The notes beneath the pieces were generated by a model that saw only the letters and a program-made list of their open reading frames with translations, did no database searches and was not told the origin of the DNA. Below, piece by piece: positions 6,056-12,666 of a DNA stretch of 64,000 nt. Each line of letters opens with the position of its first letter. The first letter of the stretch is position 1. The position numbers and the translations under genes are program-made. The stretch lies in the IMG/VR virus record IMGVR_UViG_3300028025_002058, positions 1 to 64,000 of that record; one strand, given 5' to 3'. Source of the stretch: a virus.

Positions 6056-6293
6056 TGTGGGCCAATATCTGCGTTTACGACCATGTATATAAAATCCCTG
6101 AAAATCTCAGATAATGAGATATAAATGTATATTAATCTAAAGAAACATATATAGAATATAACAGAATGTGATCTGAATCTGTCAAAATTGTGGGCGAATT
6201 TCTCCGTTTACGGAGCATAAAAATATGCCCCAGAAGCCTTGACAATATGGGCCGAATATGCCATTTACGGAGCTATTGACAAAATCCCTGAAA
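6056..6293 (+). repeat. Three origin-region copies of the bipartite repeat
   Basis: Copies have TTTACG at 6074, 6207 and 6264, each with 15 bases to the second half at 6095 (TCCCTGAAA), 6228 (CCCCAGAAG, degenerate) and 6285 (TCCCTGAAA). Each is preceded by a GGGC..AAT block (6059, 6192, 6249). Spacing between copies is 133 and 57 bases. Confidence 0.6.
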
Positions 6294-6537
6294 TATGCAG
6301 GGATATGGGTCAAAATGGTATTAAGTGGGGCAAAGTGGAGGGCCTGTCCAATTACATGTATATCTAACTATATATATCTTAGTAGTAATTGATCAAGAAT
6401 TAGTAGTATATTTTATCGTAGATCATCTCTAGAATAGGTCAAAATAAGCCATAGGAGGCTATATGAGAGGGTTTTATTGGAGGGGGGAATCTGGGGTATG
6501 GAGCTATTTTGGATGATATCCTAGTAATTAAGCAAGG

Positions 6538-6738
6538 CTACTCATGCATGATACTAGAGTTCATCCAGATCTCTCCATGGTTATCTATGGAGTATCTTAT
6601 GGTCATTTCGCTAGCACATTTCAAACATACTGGTATAAAGTCTAATTCTCTAGATAGCTCTATATTCATCTCTGATCTATCATACATACATAGGAAGTTA
6701 TAGGTGAATATAGGGTCTATTTCGGCTTCCCCCGCCAT
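6538..6738 (-). CDS. Small hypothetical protein with CxxC (66 aa)
   Basis: ATG at 6738 overlaps the stop of the upstream gene (TAATG), which supports coding over the opposing forward frame. Contains FIPVCLKCASEMTIRY, a CxxC that could be half a metal site, and an acidic N-terminus. It is the last leftward gene before the origin. Function unknown. Confidence 0.55.
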   Translation of the reverse strand: MAGEAEIDPIFTYNFLCMYDRSEMNIELSRELDFIPVCLKCASEMTIRYSIDNHGEIWMNSSIMHE

Positions 6739-6902
6739 TATCTATTTGGTCCCATGAATGGAGTAATTGGATTCCAGTCATCATCATCTGACCACTTACC
6801 TGTGGAGTAACCTGCTTCAGGTTTCTTTGTACATCTATTGTCGCCATTGCGATCACATCTTGGGAATAGCTTTGATGCATCACATACACATATCATACTC
6901 AT
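6738..6902 (-). CDS. Small Cys-containing hypothetical protein (54 aa)
   Basis: AGGAGA lies six bases before ATG 6902; stop TAA 6738-6740. Four Cys in the first 24 residues (ICVCD, RCDRNGDNRC) suggest a metal-binding knuckle; the second half is WSDDDDWNPITP, acidic and Trp-rich. Not recognised. Confidence 0.6.
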   Translation of the reverse strand: MSMICVCDASKLFPRCDRNGDNRCTKKPEAGYSTGKWSDDDDWNPITPFMGPNR

Positions 6903-6913
6903 AATATGTCTCC

Positions 6914-7408
6914 TTAGTTAAATAGAGATAATTGTACTATATTCTTAGTTGACTGCTTTCCTTGTAATATGTCGACAATTTCATGGAACTTATCGAACTC
7001 ACATACATTTCTACCAAAGTTAGCAAACCTTGTACATATGACTATATTCTCTTTTGTGTAGTCTCCATTTACATCTATCTTATCAATGGATGGAGCTAAT
7101 GGATGTTTAGGCATCCAATCTTTATGGTCTTTATATAGTAGTGTTATATCTAAGGGTATATTAAACCAATAACACTTCCCGCCCTGTTTATCCCAGATCT
7201 CCGCCAACTCTTCTGGGGTTACATATATTCTAGCAGGTATCCATTCCTGAGAGGATGGACCTGATGCTCCACCTACAGAGGATCCAGTCTTTTCCATTCT
7301 CCTCTTATTCGTGGAAGAATTGATTACTGTCCAATTACCCTCAGAGTCCTGGCGAACACCATTCGATAGAATGGTTGACCACAGCTTTTTAAAGTGATCT
7401 CTGGCCAT
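6914..7408 (-). CDS. HNH-like endonuclease (164 aa)
   Basis: The C-terminal 90 residues have the phage HNH layout: GGKCYWFNIPL, then PSIDKIDVNGDYTKENIV and a closing CTRFANFGRN segment. In such proteins SIDKID-N-GYT-NI replaces the classical HNH loop; a single Cys remains from the usual metal pairs. Residues 1-70 are basic and low complexity, possibly for DNA contact. Start ATG 7408 preferred; a TTG at 7420 is in frame. It overlaps the previous gene by 20 bases. It could be homing, packaging or host-DNA nuclease. Confidence 0.65.
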   Translation of the reverse strand: MARDHFKKLWSTILSNGVRQDSEGNWTVINSSTNKRRMEKTGSSVGGASGPSSQEWIPARIYVTPEELAEIWDKQGGKCYWFNIPLDITLLYKDHKDWMPKHPLAPSIDKIDVNGDYTKENIVICTRFANFGRNVCEFDKFHEIVDILQGKQSTKNIVQLSLFN

Positions 7409-7655
7409 GCATCTCTTCAAGGGATTCGATTGAACCCATCATGTCATGTTCTGGTACATCGTTAAAGTAATACTTATCACCTTCAATTGTCCAGCCACGC
7501 CAGCCATCTCCCTCATTCCAAAATGCCGATGCAGTCTTCATAGCCTCTGGATCTTTCAAAAGTGTAGTCATAGAGTTGTAAAATGTAGCCTCTGCAAGCA
7601 AGGCATTTCTTAGTGGAGTCCACCAGAATAATCTATTTACTAGCCAATCAATCAT
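7389..7655 (-). CDS. Phage hypothetical protein, MIDWLVNRLFWW type (88 aa)
   Basis: ATG 7655 gives MIDWLVNRLFWWTPLRNAL, an aromatic amphipathic N-terminus found in small actinophage proteins. The centre is FWNEGDGWRGWTIEGD. Possible membrane-surface association; function unknown. Overlaps the 39-residue gene upstream and the nuclease downstream. Confidence 0.6.
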   Translation of the reverse strand: MIDWLVNRLFWWTPLRNALLAEATFYNSMTTLLKDPEAMKTASAFWNEGDGWRGWTIEGDKYYFNDVPEHDMMGSIESLEEMHGQRSL

Positions 7656-7767
7656 TTCCAAGCCTTTCTAGTAGCTCTTTATTTTCTTCAAATACCTGCT
7701 CTATTACACGCTTTAGACGCAATGATCTGTCAAGATCATATTCATCGTCAAATTCTGTGGAATTCAT
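7648..7767 (-). CDS. Small acidic coiled-coil peptide (39 aa)
   Basis: ATG 7767 after GTAGAGAG; stop TGA 7648-7650, eight bases into the next gene. Sequence MNSTEFDDEYDLDRSLRLK followed by a Glu-rich helix. Short but well placed in the overlapping gene chain. Confidence 0.5.
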   Translation of the reverse strand: MNSTEFDDEYDLDRSLRLKRVIEQVFEENKELLERLGND

Positions 7768-7807
7768 CTCTCTACTTTCGCCGCACTTTTCGCTTTCACT
7801 ATGAGGT

Positions 7808-7960
7808 CTAATGACCAGTGAATTGTCTCCATATGTATGTAGTTATCTCTATGGTAGCATATACACCTACGAGTTGTAAACAGATATTAGCGAATATATT
7901 TATTAATGAATACCCGTCCGCTTTTCTTTCAATCTCTTCTAGTACATCTAGTCTGGCCAT
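7808..7960 (-). CDS. Small membrane-associated protein (50 aa)
   Basis: ATG 7960 chosen, overlapping the upstream stop by 13 bases. The N-terminal helix MARLDVLEEIERKADGYSL is followed by one hydrophobic segment (INIFANICLQLVGVYATIEI). Probably single-pass. The 40 bases downstream (7768-7807) contain no gene. Function unknown. Confidence 0.55.
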   Translation of the reverse strand: MARLDVLEEIERKADGYSLINIFANICLQLVGVYATIEITTYIWRQFTGH

Positions 7961-8397
7961 TTCAGTTCTCCGTCCTTGACAAAGACTAGGCCAAGGGAGT
8001 CTCCTGCATTTAATTCTAGATCGGATACTCCTAGTTGCGCCCATCCCCATCGTGGGAATAAGTTAATTAAACTAAACTTTTCTTTGACTATTATAGCCCA
8101 GTAAGCATTCTCTGCTGGCATATTTTTACAATCTTCTATCTCAGGGCCTGGAAGTTCTTCTACACGGCATACTACATCAAGGCCGTATCTATCTGTACCA
8201 TCTAGCTTTATTCCGCCGTCTCTCAGTATGTCTATGGCGTAGGCTTTCTCTGCTGGAATACAGCTAATTACTTTTTTATCTTTATTTAAAGATGCATAAT
8301 CAACATAAACATTTACGCATTCTGAATCATTAGAAAGGCTAGTAAATCCTAATGCTACTACAATTATAATCAATGATAAAACAATTTTACTCTTCAT
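7948..8397 (-). CDS. Exported DUF4430-like protein, possible corrinoid-binding partner (149 aa)
   Basis: ATG 8397 starts MKSKIVLSLIIIVVALGFTS, a signal peptide or membrane anchor. The mature part follows the actinobacterial DUF4430 (transcobalamin-C-like) plan: VNVYVDYASL, a mid-chain Cys, DRYGLDVVCRVEELPGP, C-x-NMPAENAYWA, W-GWAQLGV and a closing GDSLGLVF. Four Cys could form two disulfides outside the cell. It overlaps the cobalamin adenosyltransferase gene by 11 bases, suggesting linked function. DUF4430 domains also occur in unrelated surface proteins, so ligand binding is inferred. Confidence 0.6.
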   Translation of the reverse strand: MKSKIVLSLIIIVVALGFTSLSNDSECVNVYVDYASLNKDKKVISCIPAEKAYAIDILRDGGIKLDGTDRYGLDVVCRVEELPGPEIEDCKNMPAENAYWAIIVKEKFSLINLFPRWGWAQLGVSDLELNAGDSLGLVFVKDGELKWPD

Positions 8398-8917
8398 GCT
8401 TTGGAACCCAGAGTTTCTCCTTGTCTTTGTTGTGGTATCGTGCCATAACAAACAATAGATCTGATAATCTATTTAGGTAAACTGGAATATTACGATTAAT
8501 CTTAAAGTCATCATTGTTTTCGTGTATTTCTATTGCCATCCAAACATCTCTTTCGGCACGTCTTACAATAGTTCTAGCATTATGTAGAGACCCAGTAGGA
8601 AGCACAAATGAGTTTAAAGGCTCTAGGTGCTCGTTATAATCATCTATAACATTCTCTAGATATGTCACTCTATCTTGTGATATAGTCATTGACTTTGATC
8701 CAGCCAAGTCTGCCCCAAGATCAAATAAGTCGTTCTGAATTCTTTCAATTATGTCGTTGTAATATTCTGTGGCCATTCCTATTGCAGAGTTAGCTTCATC
8801 TACTGAACCTATAGCCTGAATGATAGGACTAATCTTACTTGTACGGACATTGTTGGCTAATGATGTTCCGCCATCATCACCAGTCTTTGTATAGATTCTA
8901 GTTAAATGAATAGACAT
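8387..8917 (-). CDS. pduO: PduO-type ATP:cob(I)alamin adenosyltransferase (176 aa)
   Basis: Transfers the adenosyl group of ATP to cob(I)alamin, making coenzyme B12. Diagnostic motifs are present: N-terminal ATP loop TRIYTKTGDDGGTSL, the RAERDVW helix in the middle, and C-terminal YLNRLSDLLFVMARY with the conserved Asn/Arg. Length is near the usual 180-190 residues for the family. Cytosolic, normally a trimer. Neighbours are the exported DUF4430 protein and GroES. Host class II ribonucleotide reductase or a mutase would be the consumer. Confidence 0.88.
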   Translation of the reverse strand: MSIHLTRIYTKTGDDGGTSLANNVRTSKISPIIQAIGSVDEANSAIGMATEYYNDIIERIQNDLFDLGADLAGSKSMTISQDRVTYLENVIDDYNEHLEPLNSFVLPTGSLHNARTIVRRAERDVWMAIEIHENNDDFKINRNIPVYLNRLSDLLFVMARYHNKDKEKLWVPKHEE

Positions 8918-8919
8918 TT

Positions 8920-9219
8920 TTATTTTTCTGCTTTTGCCATAATATGCTTATGGTTAATTAAAAGATACTTATTGGATTGATCATCCTCAATCTCTGTGCC
9001 TGTGTGGTCTGGGAAATAAACTACATCCCCCACCTCAAGCTCTGGGATAGGAATCAAGTCGCCCTTATAGTTGACCTCTCCAGCACCCATGTCAATAATA
9101 GTTCCAATCTTTGGGCCAGAGTCGTTAAATACTGCAGAGATAACTAAACCAGACTTAGTAGTCTTGTCTTCTTCCTGTTTTTTTGTAACCAGTAGCATAC
9201 CACCGATTGGCTTAATCAT
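8920..9219 (-). CDS. groES: GroES-like co-chaperonin (99 aa)
   Basis: IKPIGGMLLVTKKQEEDKTT begins the GroES fold; the SGLVI mobile-loop region, GTIIDMGAGE, LEVGDVVYFPDHTG and the closing KYLLINHKHIMA match the family. Length about 100 as usual. Start ATG 9219 has GGAAG nine bases upstream; ATG 9225 is possible. No GroEL is in the window, so it probably caps host GroEL, as T4 gp31 does, perhaps for capsid folding. Confidence 0.85.
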   Translation of the reverse strand: MIKPIGGMLLVTKKQEEDKTTKSGLVISAVFNDSGPKIGTIIDMGAGEVNYKGDLIPIPELEVGDVVYFPDHTGTEIEDDQSNKYLLINHKHIMAKAEK

Positions 9220-9349
9220 CTTCATCTTCTTCCGTGTCAAATAGATCATAGTCAATATCTTTTAGTTGACTAAGGCTGTTATATGTCGCATATGCAACTG
9301 CTACAAGGGCTACGATGAGCCCTACCAATGCCATTGCTTTCTTGTTCAT
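9212..9349 (-). CDS. Small membrane protein (45 aa)
   Basis: ATG 9349, stop TAA 9212-9214, overlapping GroES by eight bases. MNKKAMALVGLIVALVAVAY is one transmembrane segment, followed by an Asp/Glu-rich cytosolic or external tail ending DTEEDEDD. Function unknown. Confidence 0.6.
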   Translation of the reverse strand: MNKKAMALVGLIVALVAVAYATYNSLSQLKDIDYDLFDTEEDEDD

Positions 9350-9573
9350 ATCCATACTCCTTTTGATGCCTCTTGTCTCCATAATAAGTAAGATTTAATA
9401 TACACAATACCGTATGCTATTGCTGCAAATATGAATCCATATTGCTTTGTTGTTACAGCGTATACGATCCATAAACATTCATTTAGCATTAGGACTAGCC
9501 ATCCCCAGATGGTCTTACGACCAACAAAAAATATACCTGTAACGCCAATTGCTGCTAATACATACGACCACAT
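9346..9573 (-). CDS. Small multi-pass membrane protein (75 aa)
   Basis: Three hydrophobic segments (about residues 4-18, 22-40 and 46-64) with VGRKTIWGWLVLMLNECLW and YAVTTKQYGF between them. The G-R-K...W-G-W and Y-x-x-T-x-Q-x-G pattern is seen in small actinophage membrane proteins that look like half-transporters. SD GAGGAA precedes ATG 9573. Substrate unknown. Confidence 0.6.
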   Translation of the reverse strand: MWSYVLAAIGVTGIFFVGRKTIWGWLVLMLNECLWIVYAVTTKQYGFIFAAIAYGIVYIKSYLLWRQEASKGVWI

Positions 9574-9575
9574 AC

Positions 9576-9773
9576 TTATTCCTCAAATGATACCTGTGTA
9601 GTTGAAAGTAGATTATTGTATCTACGTTCCCATGTTTCCGCCCTTAGCTCTGCGTTTAACACTTTAGCTTCTAATTCATCTATATTGGATCTATCTAACA
9701 CGCTACTGGCCTGATCCATGCCAATCTTCCTACCAACCACAAATGATAGAAATACAAAAAATAGTTCTAACAT
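9576..9773 (-). CDS. Membrane-anchored coiled-coil protein (65 aa)
   Basis: N-terminal hydrophobic anchor MLELFFVFLSFVVG followed by a charged helix (IDELEAKVLNAELRAETWERRY). SD GAGGCGG precedes ATG 9773; a TTGACA/TATAAT promoter lies just upstream, so it starts a transcription unit reaching at least GroES and PduO. Role unknown. Confidence 0.6.
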   Translation of the reverse strand: MLELFFVFLSFVVGRKIGMDQASSVLDRSNIDELEAKVLNAELRAETWERRYNNLLSTTQVSFEE

Positions 9774-9797
9774 ATCCGCCTCTTTCTCTATCCCTTA

Positions 9798-9827
9798 ATT
9801 ATATAGGAGAGTCCAGGGTTTTGTCAA
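9798..9827 (-). promoter_or_regulatory. Consensus promoter for the 9773-to-6538 genes
   Basis: Reverse strand TTGACA (9827-9822), 18-base spacer, TATAAT (9803-9798). The stop codon of a 28-residue ORF overlaps the -10 box. Confidence 0.8.
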
Positions 9828-9885
9828 TAGAATCGTCTATTGTCCTAGTGTGTTCTTTAGCACAGTTGCCACAATCTTTACACAT
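9799..9885 (-). CDS. Cys-rich microprotein (28 aa)
   Basis: ATG 9885 with GGAG four bases upstream; stop TAA 9799-9801. Sequence starts MCKDCGNCAKEH, a CxxCxxC knuckle that could bind one metal ion, followed by a short acidic tail. Very short, so coding status rests on the SD and the Cys motif. Confidence 0.4.
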   Translation of the reverse strand: MCKDCGNCAKEHTRTIDDSIDKTLDSPI

Positions 9886-9902
9886 ATATCTCCAATAAAG
9901 AT

Positions 9903-9936
9903 CCCCACCAGCCCTAATTCGTAGGGCTTAGTGGGG
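9903..9936 (-). terminator. Strong stem-loop between 9946 gene and microprotein
   Basis: CCCCAC and AGCCCT on one arm pair with AGGGCT and GTGGGG on the other (9903-9936), a roughly 13-bp interrupted stem. On the reverse strand it is followed by ATCTTTATT, a weak T-run. Confidence 0.6.
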
Positions 9937-9945
9937 AATACTTAA

Positions 9946-10161
9946 TTAAACTTTCTTCGGCTTGGTTTTCTTTTGTCCAAGTACAGTCTCTCTGCGAATA
10001 CCGTGCTTGTTTGTGTCGATCTTAGTTGCTGGTCTTGGACCAGAGAATCCAGATCTAAACTTACCTTGCGAAGGATTTTTTCTTGCTGCTTCTTGCGAAG
10101 TCACTGCACCAGACGGTTCATTGTTTGGTGGAGTAGTCATACCTGTACCGTTATCACTCAC
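9946..10161 (-). CDS. Basic low-complexity hypothetical protein (71 aa)
   Basis: GTG start at 10161 (MSDNGTGMTTPPNNEP), overlapping the upstream gene by eight bases. Disordered Pro/Asn N-terminus and a Lys/Arg-rich end (LGQKKTKPKK). Could bind nucleic acid. Not recognised. Confidence 0.55.
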   Translation of the reverse strand: MSDNGTGMTTPPNNEPSGAVTSQEAARKNPSQGKFRSGFSGPRPATKIDTNKHGIRRETVLGQKKTKPKKV

Positions 10162-10312
10162 CTGAAATAAATCTTTCTCTTTGTTCTGGAGTTGCAGTCA
10201 TACTTAGTGTAAGTCCTGCTTCTCCATCCGTAGAAACATTTAGCATGCCTCCAGGGATCACATTGATTCCAGTTTCGCTACCGAATGATTCGCATCCGCA
10301 TTCAACGCACAT
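10154..10312 (-). CDS. Small hypothetical protein with N-terminal Cys cluster (52 aa)
   Basis: ATG 10312, stop TGA 10154-10156. Begins MCVECGCESFGSETGINVIP, with three Cys in the first seven residues, followed by a beta-rich stretch. Similar Cys-start mini-proteins occur in actinophage structural and accessory regions. Function unknown. Confidence 0.55.
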   Translation of the reverse strand: MCVECGCESFGSETGINVIPGGMLNVSTDGEAGLTLSMTATPEQRERFISGE

Positions 10313-10314
10313 TA

Positions 10315-10473
10315 TTACTTACCGCCGTTGCCAAGACCTGCGCCATCTTGCGATGACTTGTCTGTTGCTGGGAAAGCTGCTGCTGGTGCCTCTGTATATG
10401 ACTCTGTAGCCCATACTGGTGCATCATTTACCTTTGGTGATGTAAATCCGTTTAAATCTTTTCCGTCTGCCAT
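10315..10473 (-). CDS. Small disordered hypothetical protein (52 aa)
   Basis: GGAG eight bases before ATG 10473; stop TAA 10315-10317. Ala/Pro/Gly-rich (APAAAFPATDKSS), no Cys, likely disordered. First gene after an extended -10 promoter. Confidence 0.55.
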   Translation of the reverse strand: MADGKDLNGFTSPKVNDAPVWATESYTEAPAAAFPATDKSSQDGAGLGNGGK

Positions 10474-10529
10474 GTTATTACTCCTATAGGTTTGTATTTA
10501 GATGGGTCTAGAATGCCATCTATACATCT

Positions 10530-10538
10530 ATTATAGCA
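10530..10538 (-). promoter_or_regulatory. Extended -10 promoter ahead of 10473 gene
   Basis: Reverse strand TGC-TATAAT (10538-10530); no clear -35. About 50-base leader to ATG 10473. Confidence 0.5.
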
Positions 10539-10542
10539 TTTA

Positions 10543-10665
10543 TTATTTTCTATATTTGTCGTGCCAGCACTGGTCGCAAACGCTTATATATTTGCTTTCT
10601 GTGCTTGTTAGGCGGGATGCCGTATTCTGACACCCCGCCATTTCACATAATTCTTCTCTAGGCAT
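10543..10665 (-). CDS. Small zinc-knuckle-like protein (40 aa)
   Basis: ATG 10665 overlaps the upstream stop by one base (TAATG); stop TAA 10543-10545. Layout LCEMAGC-(about 15)-VCDQCWHDKY suggests a CxxxxC...CxxCxH metal site. Small Cys/His proteins of this type are frequent in actinophages; role unknown. Confidence 0.55.
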   Translation of the reverse strand: MPREELCEMAGCQNTASRLTSTESKYISVCDQCWHDKYRK

Positions 10666-10853
10666 TACTTCTTTTTAGTAGTCTTCTTAGGTGCAGTCTT
10701 CTTAACTGGGGCAGTCTTCTTGACTGGAGCCTTCTTCTTCGCTACTGTCTTCTTTGCTGTGCTCACTTTTTTCACCTTTCCGTTGCCTTCGCCTTGCTCG
10801 ATCATTGTCTTGACCTGTTGCTCTAACAACCATAATCTTAGTTTATTAAACAT
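10665..10853 (-). CDS. Histone H1-like lysine-rich protein (62 aa)
   Basis: A helical N-terminus (MFNKLRLWLLEQQVKTMIEQ) is joined to a tail made of repeated KKTAPVKKTAP-type units ending in TTKKK. Such Lys/Ala/Pro tails resemble the C-terminal arm of actinobacterial HupB and histone H1 and bind DNA without sequence preference. It may compact phage DNA or modulate the host nucleoid. Confidence 0.6.
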   Translation of the reverse strand: MFNKLRLWLLEQQVKTMIEQGEGNGKVKKVSTAKKTVAKKKAPVKKTAPVKKTAPKKTTKKK

Positions 10854-11021
10854 TTATTTCCTATCTATCTTATAAGTAATATAGTCTATTACTTGTTTTG
10901 GTGTCCAGTCGTCTGGAAACTCAAAATTATTTATTTGATCCACTACTTGTTTTATATACTTACGTTCGAAGTATCCTTCAAGCCCATAGATCTCGTCTTG
11001 TGTCATAGTATATTCTATCAT
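10854..11021 (-). CDS. Small hypothetical protein (55 aa)
   Basis: ATG 11021, stop TAA 10854-10856, directly followed by the next ATG. Begins MIEYTMTQDEIYGLEGYFER, a helix-turn pattern, then PDDWTPKQVIDYI. No known family; an internal ATG (11006) would shorten it by five residues. Confidence 0.55.
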   Translation of the reverse strand: MIEYTMTQDEIYGLEGYFERKYIKQVVDQINNFEFPDDWTPKQVIDYITYKIDRK

Positions 11022-11033
11022 TTATATGTCAAT

Positions 11034-11055
11034 GGGGCAAGGTTCCCCCTGCCCC
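11034..11055 (-). terminator. Stem-loop after the exported Ig-like gene
   Basis: GGGGCA (11034-11039) pairs with TGCCCC (11050-11055); no T-run. Probable transcription end or mRNA-stabilising hairpin for the 11073 gene. Confidence 0.4.
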
Positions 11056-11072
11056 ACGAACAATATAAAGAA

Positions 11073-12092
11073 TTACTTCTTTAGTGCTACCTTTAGCTTA
11101 GGGAACTTCTTGTTCCACTTTGTAGCAAGCGCATTGTATTCCTTGATATATGTAGCCTTAGCAAAATCTGCATCTGCCTTAGCCTTTGCTGCTGCAGCAT
11201 CTGCTGCAACCTTATCTGATGCACGTCCAGCCTTTTCTGCTGCTAGAGCATCTTGGGCTGCCTTGAGTGCTGAGTTGGCTGTCGCTAGCTCCGCATTCTT
11301 TGCTGCAAGTTCTGCTGCAATATCACGAACTACAATCGTAGCGCTTACAGAACCAACTGGTGCTGATAGGCCTGTTACGGCTCCTGCTACTGTTGCATAT
11401 GCAACCACTGTTACTGAGCCAGCTGCAGGAATTGCTACTGTCTGCTCTTTTGTTCCTAGTGTTGCTACTGCTGTGTCAGTTGTTAGCGCTGTTGCTAGTG
11501 CTACTCCAGAACTTGAAACCAAAGTATTAATTGTGGCTCCACCCTTTGGATTACCAAACACGTCAAATCCAGATACCTTAAGCACCTGTGATGTACCTGC
11601 TGCTGCTGATGCAGGAGCGGTTAGTGTAATTGAGTTCAAAGCACCTGCTTGTCCTTGAACGTAGTAAACTGTTGTAGTTCCAGCACGAGTGATTGATACT
11701 GATCCTACTGCTGTACTTTTAGTATATACATAAAAGTCTGCTGAGCTTCCAGTTCCTGTTGAAACTGAAAGTGTTGATGTTCCAGATGATGCTGTTACTA
11801 CTGTAGTTCCAGTTACTGCAGGAACAATTGTTGCATTAACTGCAACTGCTGTTACTACTGTTCCAGTGTCTACTGATGTTACAGCAATCTTCAATGCATC
11901 TGCTGCATCTACACTGTTGTCTGCTGGCACTGGTAGCAATACAGGAGTTGTTACTACTGTTCCACCTGTTGCTGCAGAGTTTGCTACCGTTAGGGTAACA
12001 GTTCCAGCGTTAGCGTTAGCTGCTGGCGATACAAGCATTGTGCTAGTCAGGGCTGCAGCGATGATTAGCGATACTTTCTTAAATGACTTCAT
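11073..12092 (-). CDS. Exported Ig-like/Thr-Val-rich surface protein with C-terminal coil (339 aa)
   Basis: A Sec signal peptide is clear (MKSFKKVSLIIAAALTSTML then a SPAANANA cleavage region). The mature protein is Thr/Val/Ala-rich with beta-sandwich-like stretches (LTAPASAAAGTSQVLKVSG), then an Ala-rich coiled coil and a basic Trp-containing end (KWNKKFPKLKV). It resembles actinobacterial envelope proteins more than virion proteins. Base use gives dense GCA/GTT repeats. SD AAGGAG precedes ATG 12092. It may coat the host surface during infection or be a virion decoration; undecided. Confidence 0.6.
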   Translation of the reverse strand: MKSFKKVSLIIAAALTSTMLVSPAANANAGTVTLTVANSAATGGTVVTTPVLLPVPADNSVDAADALKIAVTSVDTGTVVTAVAVNATIVPAVTGTTVVTASSGTSTLSVSTGTGSSADFYVYTKSTAVGSVSITRAGTTTVYYVQGQAGALNSITLTAPASAAAGTSQVLKVSGFDVFGNPKGGATINTLVSSSGVALATALTTDTAVATLGTKEQTVAIPAAGSVTVVAYATVAGAVTGLSAPVGSVSATIVVRDIAAELAAKNAELATANSALKAAQDALAAEKAGRASDKVAADAAAAKAKADADFAKATYIKEYNALATKWNKKFPKLKVALKK

Positions 12093-12139
12093 TTAATTTA
12101 TTCTCCTTAATTTTTCCACCTCTAGATGAGCGTGGAATT

Positions 12140-12373
12140 CTATTTTGTGTACGTGTTCCGCCATTGTGACGGAGAGTGAGTATCTTCTACTTCTTGTTTC
12201 ATTTCAATGTCGTCGTACATTCGAACAATATGTATACATGGATCTTGACCTTCGCCAAATTCTACATCTTCTTGTTCAGACATTGGTAGTCCGTCGTGTG
12301 TATTGCATACAGGAGGTCCGCACCAACCTTTTTCCATGCCGTAAGCAATCCATTCATTAAATGTTATATCCAT
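12140..12373 (-). CDS. Conserved actinophage protein, CGPPVCNTHDG type (77 aa)
   Basis: The block CGPPVCNTHDGLPMSEQED and DPCIHIVRMYDD recur in actinophage hypothetical proteins. Three Cys and two His could hold a metal ion. Ends with NHSP-like THSPSQW. It overlaps the thioredoxin stop by ten bases. Function unknown. Confidence 0.7.
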   Translation of the reverse strand: MDITFNEWIAYGMEKGWCGPPVCNTHDGLPMSEQEDVEFGEGQDPCIHIVRMYDDIEMKQEVEDTHSPSQWRNTYTK

Positions 12374-12666
12374 TCCGCCAGCTCCTTTAGAAGGATGTGC
12401 TTAGGCTTTGCGCCAAGTACTGTGTGGACTGGAGTTCCATCCTTAAATAATACCATAGTTGGTATTGAACTAACAGAGTATTCCTGAGTTTTTTCTGGAT
12501 TCTCATCAATATTTAACTTACCAACGAGTAGACCAGTAGATTCAGAGATCTCATCTAGGATTGGAGATACCTTTTTGCATGGTCCGCACCATTCTGCCCA
12601 GAAATCAATTAGTATGAGTTCATTTTCCTTTATAGTACTATCAAAATCTTTGTCTGTAATTATCAC
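12364..12666 (-). CDS. trxA: Thioredoxin (100 aa)
   Basis: Active site WAEWCGPCKK, followed by the cis-Pro region SSIPTMVLFKDG and the family's central LNIDENPE strand. Length about 105 as usual. Start taken as GTG 12666, which overlaps the previous stop (GTGA) with GGAG at suitable distance; a TTG at 12690 would add eight residues without family support. It could reduce ribonucleotide reductase or assist a polymerase. Confidence 0.88.
   Translation of the reverse strand: MIITDKDFDSTIKENELILIDFWAEWCGPCKKVSPILDEISESTGLLVGKLNIDENPEKTQEYSVSSIPTMVLFKDGTPVHTVLGAKPKHILLKELAEWI

Larger units (their letters stand above)
5990..6537. other. Gene-free AT-rich region between converging genes: putative replication origin
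   Basis: About 550 bases with no supportable gene. Contains DnaA-box sequences at 6010-6053, three copies of a bipartite repeat (6056-6293) and a very AT-rich stretch (about 6340-6420) that could unwind. Rightward genes end at 5989 and leftward genes end at 6538. Nothing resembling a strong intrinsic terminator was seen. Origin function is inferred from the boxes, the repeats and AT content. Confidence 0.5.

Noticed and set aside
6509-6703. Forward ORF opposite the 66-aa gene
   Set aside because: No SD; the reverse frame is coupled by TAATG to an upstream gene.
11007-11032. TTGACA near 11030 as a promoter
   Set aside because: No -10 box at 16-18 bases; the nearest lies at 14.
11026-11658. 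Forward 210-aa ORF and similar Ala/Ser-rich forward ORFs (19645-20607)
   Set aside because: Mirror images of GC-biased repeats in the exported reverse genes.
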